In this document: one piece after another, positions 1 through 8,975 of the stretch | Layout: every line of letters begins with the position of its first letter | How positions within the stretch are numbered: position 1 is the stretch's first letter | Made by a program: the position numbers and the translations under genes | Source of the DNA: CAZKUN01 sp964555935 | GTDB taxonomy: Bacteria; Armatimonadota; Zipacnadia; Zipacnadales; VGFC01 | NCBI GenBank assembly: GCA_964555935.1 | Contig: CAZKUN010000005.1 | Span: 34,406-98,405, forward strand | DNA length: 64,000 nucleotides | Reading direction: 5' to 3' | Notes under the pieces: model-generated | Told to the model about the DNA's origin: nothing | What the model saw: only the letters and a program-made list of their open reading frames with translations | The model's database searches: none

Positions 1-965
1 GCCGCCGTCGACGCGTCACAGACCTCACGCGCGGCCGATAGAACCGCCTGAGCCCATGGCGAGTCGTCATCGACCTCCATCGGCGAATCGACGATCAATG
101 GCTCGACCGACACCGACGCCATCAGCCCGCGCTCATCCAAGAAGCGCTGCATCGAGTCCACGACATCGGGCAGGTCCTCATCCGGGAGCACGCGCCGATC
201 GATGCTGATCGCGCAGCGGTCCGGCACGCTGTTGACGGTTTGGCCGCCGCTGATGGTGCCGACGCTGAGCGTCCTCGGGCCCAGCCGGGGATGAGGCGGC
301 TCTTCCTGCAGGTCCTTCGCCCACTGTTCCAACGCGCCCACAATCCGAGCCATGCGATAGATAGCGTTGTCGCCTTCCCATGGCGTCGCGGAGTGAGCCG
401 GACGCCCCTTGGCGGTGACCCGCCAGCGAGCCGCGCCCTTGTGGGCGGTCACGACGTCGAGCTTCGTGGGCTCGCCGACGATCGCGTAGTCGGCCGTGAA
501 TCCGGAGTCGACCAGCGCCGAGGCGCCGCCGAAACTGTATTCCTCATCCGCGGCCGCGCAGAGCCAGACATCGACCGGCGCTCCGCCCGCCTGAAGCTCG
601 GCGAGCGTGACCAGCATCGCGGCCAGCGACCCCTTCGCGTCACATGAGCCTCGCCCGTGCAGTCTTCCGTCGGCCTGCACGGGATCAAACGGCGCGATCT
701 CCATGTGATCGACGCGCACCGTATCCATGTGCGTCTCAAGCAGGATCGACACGTCAGAGCGACCGCCCTCGACCTTGGCCAGCACGTTCTCCCGGCCCGG
801 TTGCACCAGTTGACGCTCCGAGCGGATGCCGTGCTGGGTCAGGAACTCAGTCACGTAGTCCGCGATACGCGCCTCACCGAACTCGTCCCCGACGGCCGGT
901 TCGCCCATTGGGTTCACGCTCGGGATCGACACCAGGTCGGCAAGGACCTCGATTACATCAGGCAT
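1..965 (-). CDS. M20-family metallopeptidase (ArgE/DapE/CPG2-like), 3' end cut by window
   Basis: Read directly on the minus strand from the ATG at 965 and open to the window edge, so the C-terminus is missing. The protein opens with MPDVIEVLADLVSIPSVNP, the usual M20 start. Metal-site motifs follow in order: LLETHMDTV, GRGSCDAKGS, the general-base pair in AADEEYSFGG, and EPTKLD. The dimerisation lid region contains SVGTISGGQTVNSVPD. M20 enzymes hydrolyse N-acyl amino acids or peptides with two zinc or cobalt ions in the cytosol. Substrate is not predictable: acetylornithine, succinyl-diaminopimelate or a dipeptide are all possible. A second, distinct M20 gene lies at 10877-12151. The GGDEF gene upstream is on the same strand 117 bases away. 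Confidence 0.9.
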   Translation of the reverse strand, partial: MPDVIEVLADLVSIPSVNPMGEPAVGDEFGEARIADYVTEFLTQHGIRSERQLVQPGRENVLAKVEGGRSDVSILLETHMDTVRVDHMEIAPFDPVQADGRLHGRGSCDAKGSLAAMLVTLAELQAGGAPVDVWLCAAADEEYSFGGASALVDSGFTADYAIVGEPTKLDVVTAHKGAARWRVTAKGRPAHSATPWEGDNAIYRMARIVGALEQWAKDLQEEPPHPRLGPRTLSVGTISGGQTVNSVPDRCAISIDRRVLPDEDLPDVVDSMQRFLDERGLMASVSVEPLIVDSPMEVDDDSPWAQAVLSAAREVCDASTA

Positions 966-1082
966 CACGCACCTCGTATTATGCTGGGGAAGTCACGGCC
1001 GGGCGACGCGCGCCCGAAGCTGCGAGGGGGATTTCGGATTCGATCGGGCAATGCCCTCCCACGCGCGCTGAATTGCCGGCGG

Positions 1083-1973
1083 CTACTGGCGGCCTTTGCC
1101 GCGCTGGCGCTTGTCGGAGTACATCTGCTGGTCGGCGCGGTGGAGCAACTCGAAGATGGAGCAGGGGTCCTTGGGATCGTAGAACGCCGTGCCCAGACTC
1201 ACGGACAGCGTGTACGGCCGAGCCTTGCTCGTGTTGTGCTCAGCCATCGTGCGCAAGAGCCTTCCCGGGAGCCGGTCGGTCTCGTCCGGGGGAAAGTCGA
1301 CCATCAGCACGGCGAACTCGTCGCCGCCGAGACGGGCGATGATATCAGAATCCCTGAAGGTCGTGCGGAAGATGTTCGCGACGTCGTTGATGGCCTGGTC
1401 ACCATGGGCGTGTCCATGAGTGTCGTTGATGTCCTTCAACCCATCCATGTCCGCATAGAGCAGCATTAGCGCCTTGCCGTGCCGGTTCGCGAGCTTGAGT
1501 TGTTGCTCGGAAAGAACGACGAATCCGCGCCTGTTGCTGAGGCCCGAGAGGTCGTCTTGGAGCGATTCCTGTCGGGCCTCCACGAGCAACTGGTGCCGGC
1601 CCATCGCAAACCGCACCGCTCGCGGCAGGGGGATCGGGTCCGTCTTGCCCTTGACGATGTAATCCTGGGCGCCCGAATGCAGGGCGTTCATCCCGGCCTC
1701 TTCGTCATCCACGCCGGTGAGCACCATGACGGGCTTGCCCAGCGCCGCCGAGCACACGCGCGGAACAGCCTCGATCCCCTGCGCGTCCGGATTGTCCAGA
1801 TCAAGGAGAATCACATCGGGGTCTGCATCGGTGAAGCCCGCGAGCGCCGAGTCAATGTCCTCGAAGTGAACGACGCGGAACGCGCCGCCCCCTTGCGCCT
1901 CCAACACCTCGCGTATGGCAAAGGCATCGGTGTGGTCTGCCTCGATCAACAGAACGGTAACCGCCTCTGCCAT
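1083..1973 (-). CDS. response regulator with GGDEF output (diguanylate cyclase)
   Basis: A 296-residue two-domain signalling protein. Residues 1-125 look like a receiver domain: acidic residues E11/D13, likely phospho-acceptor D58 in VILLDLD, and conserved K108 in DYIVKG. Residues 135-290 are a GGDEF domain with DLSGLSNRR near 141 and an intact GGDEF at 216-220. An RxxD inhibitory site (RDSD, 207-210) lies exactly five residues before GGDEF, so the enzyme should both make cyclic di-GMP and be product-inhibited. The start is supported by a GAGGTGA ribosome site. No histidine kinase is encoded next to it, so the input is unknown. The arrangement is PleD/WspR-like, with a single receiver. Confidence 0.93.
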   Translation of the reverse strand: MAEAVTVLLIEADHTDAFAIREVLEAQGGGAFRVVHFEDIDSALAGFTDADPDVILLDLDNPDAQGIEAVPRVCSAALGKPVMVLTGVDDEEAGMNALHSGAQDYIVKGKTDPIPLPRAVRFAMGRHQLLVEARQESLQDDLSGLSNRRGFVVLSEQQLKLANRHGKALMLLYADMDGLKDINDTHGHAHGDQAINDVANIFRTTFRDSDIIARLGGDEFAVLMVDFPPDETDRLPGRLLRTMAEHNTSKARPYTLSVSLGTAFYDPKDPCSIFELLHRADQQMYSDKRQRGKGRQ

Positions 1974-2080
1974 CGCGGGTTCACCTCGCTGGCGGGAACG
2001 GTCCGCCGGAGTATCGTGGGCTCGGGCAATGCCTCAATTACAACTTCGGCGGGCGCGCCCGAACCCCTGCAAGAGGCGGG

Positions 2081-4918
2081 TCAGCGGGTAACCTCGATGG
2101 TGGTTTCCTCGCCCGTCCTCCTGACCACCACCGTCTCGCGAACGCCATTGCAGACGACTGCCACCGTGACCGCATCATCGCCGGTGGAAACGGTGACTTG
2201 TGGCGGCTCCGCTCCCGGCGCCAGTTCGATCACGCTGGCAAACGCTGCCCGTGTCGCGCGCCGACGCGCGATGACCAGAGGGATCTCCTCCGACGGCGGC
2301 TGCCCCGGTCCATGCCCGGCGAAGACTTCCGTGTCCGCAGCGCCCGCCATGGTCAGTCGAACGCGCTTGTCGTCACCAAGCGACCACTCCGCCGACCACG
2401 CGTCGGAGGTGGTCGCCGCCCTGGTCGAGGCGATGTGCTGATAGCCGGACCCGTCGTGGATGGGCTCGGCGAGCGGCTCCAGCGGCAAGCGGACATCCAG
2501 CTCGCCCCGGTTGTGCCACGCCCAATCGTACACGTGCTCGTCGTCGGATTCAGCGGTGACAACATCCACGAGGTGGTCGCCGATCAGCACGACCGCGCGT
2601 CTCAACGCAACGCCCGGGTAGGCTCCGTCGGTGGAGCCACTCATGGCCTGGTAGCCGTCCCCCACCTCGAACAGATCCAGCGTGCCGTCGGTCGGTTTCT
2701 GACTGGTCTGACCGACGACGATCGTATTGTGCGCGATCGTCTGTCGATACCACGTGCCGTGCAGCGGGACGCCGTATGCCAACCGGCCCGGGTCCGGCGC
2801 GATCTCAGAGCCGAGCGCGTAGAGGATCAGCGTCAGCTTGTCCGGGTGCCCGTGTCCGCCTCCATGCTGTCCGTAGTCGAGGTGGGCGTAGACCGCGTCG
2901 GGGCCGGAGCCCTTCCGCAGAATCGCGGCGCCTAAGCCCCCGAAGTCCCGGCTCTTCAGCTCAGGCAACGGACGTTCCTCGAACTCGTCCGGCCCGAGCA
3001 GCAGCGCCTCCAAAGACGTCCGCCCGCCGAGCGCGGCGACCGTCAAGTAGGCTGGATCATCCCAGCGGATCCCGGCGACCGCGTAGTTCGCTTCCTGATT
3101 CGCCAGTTGGAACTTGTCCGAATCGTTCACCGCCGGGAAACGTGCGTCCGGCGTTACGTACTCCAGCGGCGCGTCGAACAGCGACCGATAGCGGTCATCG
3201 GCATACAGATTGACGCCCGCGTTACGCGCCATCTCCGAGGTGTAGACCAGCGCGCGAACGCTGTAGAAGTGATACGCGGCGGCTCCCTCGTACCAGAATC
3301 CATCGGACAGAATGCTATTGGCCATCTGGAACCGGAACCCGCTACGACCCTCGATCGCCCACCCCGCAAGCTGGGCATCCCGCAGGCAGAAACCGACCGC
3401 GCCGACGCCGGCGTTGTGCCACGTCTGCCAGTTGCTGATCCCCGCGTTGTGACGCATGATCGTTTCGCATGAGGGTCGCAAGAAGTCGTCCTCGATGCGC
3501 GCCCTATCCTCATCGCTGAGGCTGTTGTAGATCAGGTCATACGCCCACGCGACGCGGATGATGGAGACGGCCTCATCGAGCGTCTGCGCAAACCGGCGTC
3601 CGCCGGAGTTGCTCACCTTGCCCCGCGTATTATGGATCTCGTAGCCACCGTACTTGTCGGCATACTGGAGGAGAATCTCGCGGGCCGAGTCGGCGTACTT
3701 CGCCTCACCCGTCCAGGCGTAGGCGAGCCCGAGGTCCTGCATCTTCGACGTGTACGCGCTGTGCGTGTAGGTGATCTGCACGTCGTCATAGGGCCAGCCG
3801 GTGAAGACCTCACCGTCGACCGGACAGACGTGGCGCGTGGGGCCCTCGCCCTTGAGGTGACGGCCGTGGGTCGGGCACGAGTACCAGTGCGACCACTGTC
3901 CGCCCTTGTCGGGCACTTCGACGGGGTCGTCGAGCGCGGCGTCGGCCGCGGCGATGATCTTGTCGTAGATCTTCTTGGCCCAAGGCTGAGCTGCGGCCCG
4001 CGCCTTTGCCGCGGCCAGCTCCTCGCTCGTTGCCAGCAGGCACGGGTACTCCGCCGGCGGCAGGGGCACCATCGCGTTCACGGTGATCGGGGGAACGGTC
4101 GCGCCATCGGGTGGGTCCGCGAGCTCCACGACACATGCCTCCCGCGTGAGGGGTTTCCGGTTGGACGCCCTGTCTCGGTCCATGCGCAGGACCAGTTCGA
4201 TCTCGCTCGTCTCGCCCGCGCCCAGCACTTCCGTCTGCTCGCTAGCCAGCGTGGCTTGGAACGCATCCAGTCCATCGGCGTCGACCTTCAGGCGATACGC
4301 CCTCGCCTCATCCCCACGATTCGTGACGGAAAGCTGCCATGTCGCGGAGTACGTCTCGTCGGTCTGCTCGACGACCGGATTGCTTGACTTGAATGACACG
4401 ACGTCCCGTTCGAGCGCGACGTCATCGATGTACAGCGCGGTGTCGGCCTTCGCCGAGTGATCCCAACCACCCGTGTGGATCCGGAACGAGTCGATCTGAT
4501 CCCAGCCTCGCGGATTACGGGTAGGCTGGATGTCGCCGCCGAGGTGGAGATGGAACTGCTTCCACCCGGCCCAGTCGACGCGGAAGTGATGGAAGTAGTA
4601 GTCCCAACCCGCAGCGTCCTCGGGGTCCTCGGAATCGAGCACGAGGGTCAGCTTGGCGTTGTTGGCCACTGCCGAGTACATCCAGAATGTCAGCCGGGCG
4701 TACTCGCTCCAGTCCTTCGGCACGACGTCGGCCGGGACGACGAGGTTCGGGTTCTCGGGGTGGTTGACCCAGGCGGCCGAGGCCTCCCCCTGTTTGACGA
4801 ACTCACTGTTTGCCACCGTGCCTTCCCACGTCGCGCCCTCCTCAAAGTCGTCGAGCACGAGCCGAGCCGGTCCGCCGAACGCCGTCGTCGTCAGCACCGC
4901 CAACGCAATCGCGATCAT
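2081..4918 (-). CDS. secreted heparinase II/III-like polysaccharide lyase
   Basis: About 945 residues. The ATG at 4918 is chosen over an in-frame TTG at 4933 because it forms an ATGA overlap with the nitroreductase stop and directly begins a signal peptide (MIAIALAVLTTTAFGG). Residues ~20-170 resemble a carbohydrate-binding jelly roll (DDFEEG, YIDDVAL). Then comes a Greek-key stretch, an alpha-toroid core with ISNWQTWHNAGVGAVGF and YEGAAAYHFYSVRAL, and a C-terminal heparinase II/III-type beta-sandwich around GQHGGGHGHPDKLTL. Such enzymes cut acidic polysaccharides (heparin-like, alginate, ulvan) by beta-elimination in the periplasm or outside the cell. Substrate cannot be assigned. Translational coupling to a nitroreductase is odd and probably reflects only compact packing. 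Confidence 0.82.
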   Translation of the reverse strand: MIAIALAVLTTTAFGGPARLVLDDFEEGATWEGTVANSEFVKQGEASAAWVNHPENPNLVVPADVVPKDWSEYARLTFWMYSAVANNAKLTLVLDSEDPEDAAGWDYYFHHFRVDWAGWKQFHLHLGGDIQPTRNPRGWDQIDSFRIHTGGWDHSAKADTALYIDDVALERDVVSFKSSNPVVEQTDETYSATWQLSVTNRGDEARAYRLKVDADGLDAFQATLASEQTEVLGAGETSEIELVLRMDRDRASNRKPLTREACVVELADPPDGATVPPITVNAMVPLPPAEYPCLLATSEELAAAKARAAAQPWAKKIYDKIIAAADAALDDPVEVPDKGGQWSHWYSCPTHGRHLKGEGPTRHVCPVDGEVFTGWPYDDVQITYTHSAYTSKMQDLGLAYAWTGEAKYADSAREILLQYADKYGGYEIHNTRGKVSNSGGRRFAQTLDEAVSIIRVAWAYDLIYNSLSDEDRARIEDDFLRPSCETIMRHNAGISNWQTWHNAGVGAVGFCLRDAQLAGWAIEGRSGFRFQMANSILSDGFWYEGAAAYHFYSVRALVYTSEMARNAGVNLYADDRYRSLFDAPLEYVTPDARFPAVNDSDKFQLANQEANYAVAGIRWDDPAYLTVAALGGRTSLEALLLGPDEFEERPLPELKSRDFGGLGAAILRKGSGPDAVYAHLDYGQHGGGHGHPDKLTLILYALGSEIAPDPGRLAYGVPLHGTWYRQTIAHNTIVVGQTSQKPTDGTLDLFEVGDGYQAMSGSTDGAYPGVALRRAVVLIGDHLVDVVTAESDDEHVYDWAWHNRGELDVRLPLEPLAEPIHDGSGYQHIASTRAATTSDAWSAEWSLGDDKRVRLTMAGAADTEVFAGHGPGQPPSEEIPLVIARRRATRAAFASVIELAPGAEPPQVTVSTGDDAVTVAVVCNGVRETVVVRRTGEETTIEVTR

Positions 4919-5430
4919 GTGGTTGACTCCCAAGGTGTGCCGAACTGCTCGCTCGAGCAGATCTCACTCATCGGCTTTCTGGGTCGAGCATCCGGGTCAG
5001 CATCCGGCACGCCGATTGGCGTCAGGCAGAGGATCTCAAGCTCGGGCGGGATCCCGAGCACCGCCCTAACCTCGTCCTTGTCCATGGCGCCGATCCAGCA
5101 CGTTCCATACCCGAAGGCAGTCGCCGCGAGGACCATATTCTGAAGGGCAATCGAGGCATCGACGCGCTGCCAGTCGCTCTCGGCGGGGAGACCGCAGACA
5201 CAGACTGTCACATCCGCGTCCGCCATGAACATCTGCCCCGCACAGGCTTTCGCAACCGCCTCTCGACGCTCCGGATCGCGCACCACGATGAAGTGCCACG
5301 GTTGACGGTTCCTGGCGCTGGGGGCTTGACGGCCCGCTTCGAGAATCTGCTCGAGGTGATCGTCGGGGACCGGATCAGGGACGTAAGCCCGGACGCTGCG
5401 GCGGTTCCTAATGGCCTGAATGGTGTCCAT
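4915..5430 (-). CDS. nitroreductase-family FMN flavoprotein
   Basis: A 171-residue protein with the classical nitroreductase opening: DTIQAIRNRRSVRAY, then EAGRQAPSARNRQPWHFIVV, which forms the FMN-phosphate site. Later motifs are ASIALQNMVLAATAFGYGTCWIG and a C-terminal RPRKP segment. Family members reduce nitroaromatics, quinones or other small electrophiles with NAD(P)H as homodimers. The length is typical. An AGGAG ribosome site sits about 8 bases before the ATG. The stop overlaps the start of the downstream lyase by four bases. Physiological substrate is unknown. Confidence 0.93.
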   Translation of the reverse strand: MDTIQAIRNRRSVRAYVPDPVPDDHLEQILEAGRQAPSARNRQPWHFIVVRDPERREAVAKACAGQMFMADADVTVCVCGLPAESDWQRVDASIALQNMVLAATAFGYGTCWIGAMDKDEVRAVLGIPPELEILCLTPIGVPDADPDARPRKPMSEICSSEQFGTPWESTT

Positions 5431-5744
5431 GAGAGGTCTCCTGGCTGGATTCGTGCGGATGGGACACGGGCATCACATCCGCGTCGGCGAACAGGTCTGC
5501 GTGGGGTGCTGGCGAGGTAACGGGGGCCTAGAACGACTCCGTCGCCGCCCAAGCGGTGTTCCCTGGCCGCTCGGCCGACGACGGGGGCTCCTCCCCCGGT
5601 TGTCCTTTCGGAAATACCACCAAGGGGCGAGCGATGAGGCTTCAGCCTGATCGAGCTGTACTTGGATAGACGTACTTCGGGCCGTTTGGTTCTGCGAATG
5701 TGACACAGCGCACACTTCCCGACACGCCATGGCTTGATTCGCCC
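5431..5744. other. intergenic region with two small hairpins, no gene
   Basis: No coding sequence is convincing here. Two short inverted repeats are visible: a 6-bp stem with 5-base loop at 5582-5598 (CGGGGG/CCCCCG) and GATGAGGCT-tc-AGCCTGATC at 5633-5652. Both lie downstream of the minus-strand zinc-ribbon gene, so either could act as its terminator, although neither is followed by a clear T-run on that strand. The GGCTTCAGCC core of the second resembles the palindromic repeats near 12165 and 20600-20800. Confidence 0.5.
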
Positions 5745-6257
5745 TCATGCCTCGGCGTCCACGATCTCAAGATTGCCCCCGCACGAGGGGCACTTGTGTC
5801 CGGGTTCACGGATTGAATACTCGCTTGCACAGTACGAGCATTTCTTCGATTTGCGGATCTCCCGCATCCCGGCGAAGGCGTAGTAGAGGTCGTCTCCGCG
5901 GATGAGGTGCTCGGCGAGCCCCTGCTGCACGTGCCGCTCCAACGAGGCCGAGGCGTCGGCGACTGGCACCCGCAAGCCGCCGGCGACCTCCCCCACCGTC
6001 ACCTCGCCACCCGACAGTCGCGCGAGCGCGAGGACCCGCTCGTCGACGCTCTCAGGTGACGTCTGGGCGAGCTTCGCCAGGTGGCGCACTGTGAAGATCG
6101 ATCCGGCGGCCCCGATGACCAGCATCGTCAGCCCGATGACTAGGATGTGCGGTTTGCCGCCGCTCCCAATCATGAACGTGAGACCAACAAGGATCAGGAT
6201 GATCGCAACGACCAGAAGGCACCCGGCACCGAAGTACATCGATGACTTGCTTCCCAT
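5745..6257 (-). CDS. membrane protein with winged-helix-like segment and C-terminal zinc ribbon
   Basis: About 170 residues. The second ATG (6257) is preferred over the one at 6263 because the GGAGG ribosome site lies 7 bases before it. There are two hydrophobic helices near the N-terminus (around LLVVAIILILVGLTFMIG and ILVIGLTMLVIGAAGSIF). A 60-residue winged-helix-like region follows (ERVLALARLSGGEVTVGEVA), then a four-cysteine ribbon, CSYCASEY...CPSCGG. This membrane-anchor, small helical domain and rubredoxin-like ribbon pattern recurs in many bacterial proteins of unknown function. It is divergent from the acetyltransferase gene, 86 bases away. Function not assigned. Confidence 0.72.
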   Translation of the reverse strand: MGSKSSMYFGAGCLLVVAIILILVGLTFMIGSGGKPHILVIGLTMLVIGAAGSIFTVRHLAKLAQTSPESVDERVLALARLSGGEVTVGEVAGGLRVPVADASASLERHVQQGLAEHLIRGDDLYYAFAGMREIRKSKKCSYCASEYSIREPGHKCPSCGGNLEIVDAEA

Positions 6258-6343
6258 CGCCATTCCTCCAGGGCCCTCAGGGCCGAAGGTATCGTAGCAG
6301 CGTGGATGGAAACGTCTCCGATCTTTGCCCGAGGAGGGCCGCT

Positions 6344-6820
6344 ATGCCCACAGCAATTCGTCCCGCCGTCGCTGATGACATGCCCAGACTCCAGGAGATC
6401 GTCACCCAGATCTGGGCGATCGGATCCGACTGGGAACTGGAGGAGAAGTACGGCTCCGTCGGAGACGAATCGTGGGACCGCTGGCTGGTCCCCAAAGTCA
6501 TGTCCCGCCTCTGGGACGAGATCGCCGCGACGCTCGTGACCGAGGTCGATGGCGAGATCGCCGGCTTCATCTCGCACGCGCTCAACAGCGCCCGGCGCGT
6601 TGGCTCGATCCACTTCAACGGCGTGGCGCCTGAGTTTCGCGGAAACGGAATCGGCACCCGCCAAGTCGAGCATGTTCTGGGTCTCATGCGCGAGGCCGGC
6701 ATGGAGATCGCGGCTGTGGGGACGGGGATGAACGACGGCCACGCGCCCGCGCGCCGCGTCTATGAAAAGGCCGGCTTCGAGCCGGTCATCGAGTACCGCA
6801 TGTACGCTCAACGGCTGTGA
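6344..6820 (+). CDS. GNAT-family N-acetyltransferase
   Basis: 158 residues from the ATG at 6344, which has a GAGGAGG ribosome site 6 bases upstream; an in-frame ATG at 6242 has none and would overlap the divergent gene. Family features: AIRPAVADDMPRLQEI at the start, a central strand (VTEVDGEIAGFIS), then the acetyl-CoA pyrophosphate loop VAPEFRGNGIGTRQVEHVL (Q/RxxGxG/A type), and ARRVYEKAGFEPV near the end. It transfers an acetyl group from acetyl-CoA to an amine. The acceptor (small molecule, peptide or ribosomal protein) cannot be inferred. It converges on the QatC-like gene with 10 bases between them. Confidence 0.92.
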   Translation: MPTAIRPAVADDMPRLQEIVTQIWAIGSDWELEEKYGSVGDESWDRWLVPKVMSRLWDEIAATLVTEVDGEIAGFISHALNSARRVGSIHFNGVAPEFRGNGIGTRQVEHVLGLMREAGMEIAAVGTGMNDGHAPARRVYEKAGFEPVIEYRMYAQRL

Positions 6821-6830
6821 TCCGCTGCCG

Positions 6831-8162
6831 TCAATCGCCGACCACGCCCGGCAGGTCCAGCGCGCCGCGAGTCTCCGTGGCGAAGCGTCGCAATGTCTTG
6901 ATGGCCGCGACGGGATTGACGTGTGGCGCCAAGTCGAGCAATCCCGGGTAGGCCATCAGCAGCTCCGTGTCGGTCTGCGAGGAGAACCGCCGCACGAAGG
7001 TGATCAGATCGACCAGGTTCGCTCGTGCGGCGGTATCCGGAGCCGTCAGCCCGCCCGTGCCCAGAGGATCTCGCATGTGGGCTTCCTTCGGCAGGCCCGC
7101 CGCATCCATCGAGACGGCTCTCACCATGCATGGGATGCACGCGCCGCACGGTCGTGACATCCGCCCCGCCATCCAGCAGGATACCGCCCCCTGGATTTCC
7201 TCAATGCCAAAGTGCTGACTGAGCACGTCTCGCACCAACTCGCCTTTGGTGTGGTACACGAACGGGTTGGCGACCGCGATGTCGAGGCCGAGCGCGGCAA
7301 CAAGTTCGCTGAACGCGGAGAGTGTCTGCGGGCGCGTCCCGGCGGTGGACTGGCCGCCAACGCGCGCCTCGGTGAGTGGCAAGTTCGCCGCCAACAGCCC
7401 ATTCTCCGGGCAGACCAACTCTCGCGCCCCGGCCAGGTGGCAGGCGACGGCCCCGAGCGTCAGGTAGAGGAATGAGCGGGCGCGTTGCGAGGTCTCTCGT
7501 TCATCCGGCGGCGGGAACGGGTGGGACGTGTCAGCCGCGCGAGCCGGGCCGCAAGGGACGGCCACGAGCCTTGCGCCTTCGCCGAAGCGGCGCGTGAGGC
7601 ACCCGTGGACATGCGTCTGCGAGGCCGCCACGGTCGCGTTGTGGGGTCGGTGGGCGACGAAGACTGTCTTGCGACCGGCCGCCAGCAGCACCGCTGCGCC
7701 GGCGAAAGAGTCGAGGCCGCCCGACAGCAGCGACACGCAGTCGGCTTCGACCTCCGGCGCGGAAACGCCATCCGAAGCCTCGTCTTCAGCCTCGCGCGCG
7801 CAGAAGCCGAAGACATAGGCGTCTTTGCACAGCACGTAGAGAAATCGCGCGAGCTGTGGCTCCACGGACGACCAGAAGTCGGGATCTCGCACGGGCACGA
7901 GGAACGAAGTCGAGCGGACCCAGTCCTCGTTCCGCCCGCGCGCAAACGCCAAGTCGGCTGAATAGACGGCCAGCGCGATCTCAAGAAAGTCCCGTAGCCG
8001 CGAGGGAATGGCGCCGGGCAGCTCTGCCGTGATGCGATCCAGGTCAAGCGCCACGTTCCGCCGATCGCCGTCGAAACAGACGGTGAGGTCGGGCTGCGCG
8101 TGGCCCGGCGGAGCATCACCCGCTCCGCCGGCCACGACCACTGTGCGCTGAGAGGGGGTCAT
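6831..8162 (-). CDS. QueC-like PP-loop protein of the QatC type
   Basis: 443 residues from the ATG at 8162, which overlaps the QatB-like stop in an ATGA. The PP-loop nucleotide motif SGGLDS is at 147-152. The segment ETSQRARSFLYLTLG (223-237) and PENG near 252 match QueC-like enzymes. A QueC-type zinc site is retained: C329, C339, C342, C345 (C-x9-C-x2-C-x2-C). QueC turns 7-carboxy-7-deazaguanine into preQ0 with ATP. QatC is its relative in the Qat anti-phage system and is longer than QueC, with an N-terminal extension as here. No queC, queD or queE neighbours exist, which argues against queuosine synthesis. Family assignment is from recalled motifs, not a search. Confidence 0.78.
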   Translation of the reverse strand: MTPSQRTVVVAGGAGDAPPGHAQPDLTVCFDGDRRNVALDLDRITAELPGAIPSRLRDFLEIALAVYSADLAFARGRNEDWVRSTSFLVPVRDPDFWSSVEPQLARFLYVLCKDAYVFGFCAREAEDEASDGVSAPEVEADCVSLLSGGLDSFAGAAVLLAAGRKTVFVAHRPHNATVAASQTHVHGCLTRRFGEGARLVAVPCGPARAADTSHPFPPPDERETSQRARSFLYLTLGAVACHLAGARELVCPENGLLAANLPLTEARVGGQSTAGTRPQTLSAFSELVAALGLDIAVANPFVYHTKGELVRDVLSQHFGIEEIQGAVSCWMAGRMSRPCGACIPCMVRAVSMDAAGLPKEAHMRDPLGTGGLTAPDTAARANLVDLITFVRRFSSQTDTELLMAYPGLLDLAPHVNPVAAIKTLRRFATETRGALDLPGVVGD

Positions 8163-8893
8163 GCGATCCCTCCCAGGGCTCGAAGACTCTCGCCCAGAGC
8201 CGTCTTCAGCACGCCGCGATACTGCGAAGTGCTCGCCGGTCCCGCGTCGGCCGCGCGCCACAAGTCGTCCTCGAGGCCGCCTAGCTCCAACCCACGCGTG
8301 GTGCCCTCGCAGATGGCGGAGATGTCGCTCGTCAGTCTAGCCGCGTCAGCAACAGTTCCCAGACGCCCGCCACCTACGTGCGCCGGGAGGTCGCGCTCGA
8401 CGAAGTACCTGAAAGCGTAAGACACGTCCTGAGCGAGGAACGTGCCGGCAAGCTCGGACAGGCGTCGCTCGGCTGCGTAGCGGGCCAATGCGGCGCGAAC
8501 GGCTTCTGAAGTGTCATCCGCGCCCTGACCGACCTCAAGCGCGGACGCGGAGAGCGCGTCCAATGCAATCTCGCCAAAACGCGAAGCCTCGCGCGCATCG
8601 ATGATCGATCGCTCGGCCGTCGACCTCAGAGCGGCTGCGAGATCCCAGGAGGCAGGCAATGCGGGGGATACGGAGAGCTGGGCAGCGTCGATCGCGCCCG
8701 TGCTGGCGCCCGTCAGCGTACCCATGCACCGGGCGACCGCCGCGTCGGCCATCTGCTCGCGCGTCGTAGGAGTTAGCGCGTCGACGATCCCCGAGACGAT
8801 GGCTTCGGGTGGAGCTTCCGGGTCGGCGTAAAGCCTCTGGACCCGGTCCCAAGCCGGCGTGCGCGGCGACCTGTGACTAGAGGATGTTCCCAT
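8159..8893 (-). CDS. QatB-like protein, probable partner of the QueC-like enzyme
   Basis: 244 residues from the ATG at 8893. The protein begins MGTSSSHRSPRTP, matching the characteristic MGTS-x-S, Pro-rich start of QatB proteins. The remainder is mostly alpha-helical, with TREQMADAAVARCMGTL near 45 and SYAFRYFVERDLP near 158. An in-frame upstream ATG at 8968 is less likely because it would bury the MGTS start and overlap the divergent gene. The ATGA coupling to the downstream QatC-like gene implies a stoichiometric complex. The exposed Gly2 matters because related QueC-like defence enzymes are reported to modify an N-terminal glycine of their partner (recalled, not verified here). No ATPase or TatD-like nuclease is adjacent. 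Confidence 0.68.
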   Translation of the reverse strand: MGTSSSHRSPRTPAWDRVQRLYADPEAPPEAIVSGIVDALTPTTREQMADAAVARCMGTLTGASTGAIDAAQLSVSPALPASWDLAAALRSTAERSIIDAREASRFGEIALDALSASALEVGQGADDTSEAVRAALARYAAERRLSELAGTFLAQDVSYAFRYFVERDLPAHVGGGRLGTVADAARLTSDISAICEGTTRGLELGGLEDDLWRAADAGPASTSQYRGVLKTALGESLRALGGIA

Positions 8894-8975
8894 TGGTCGA
8901 TTCTTGGGTGATGTTTCCCCTCTCGATGCCCAAACCCCTCCGCCACGAAGAGGAGATGCGGCGCGCATCCGGGAA

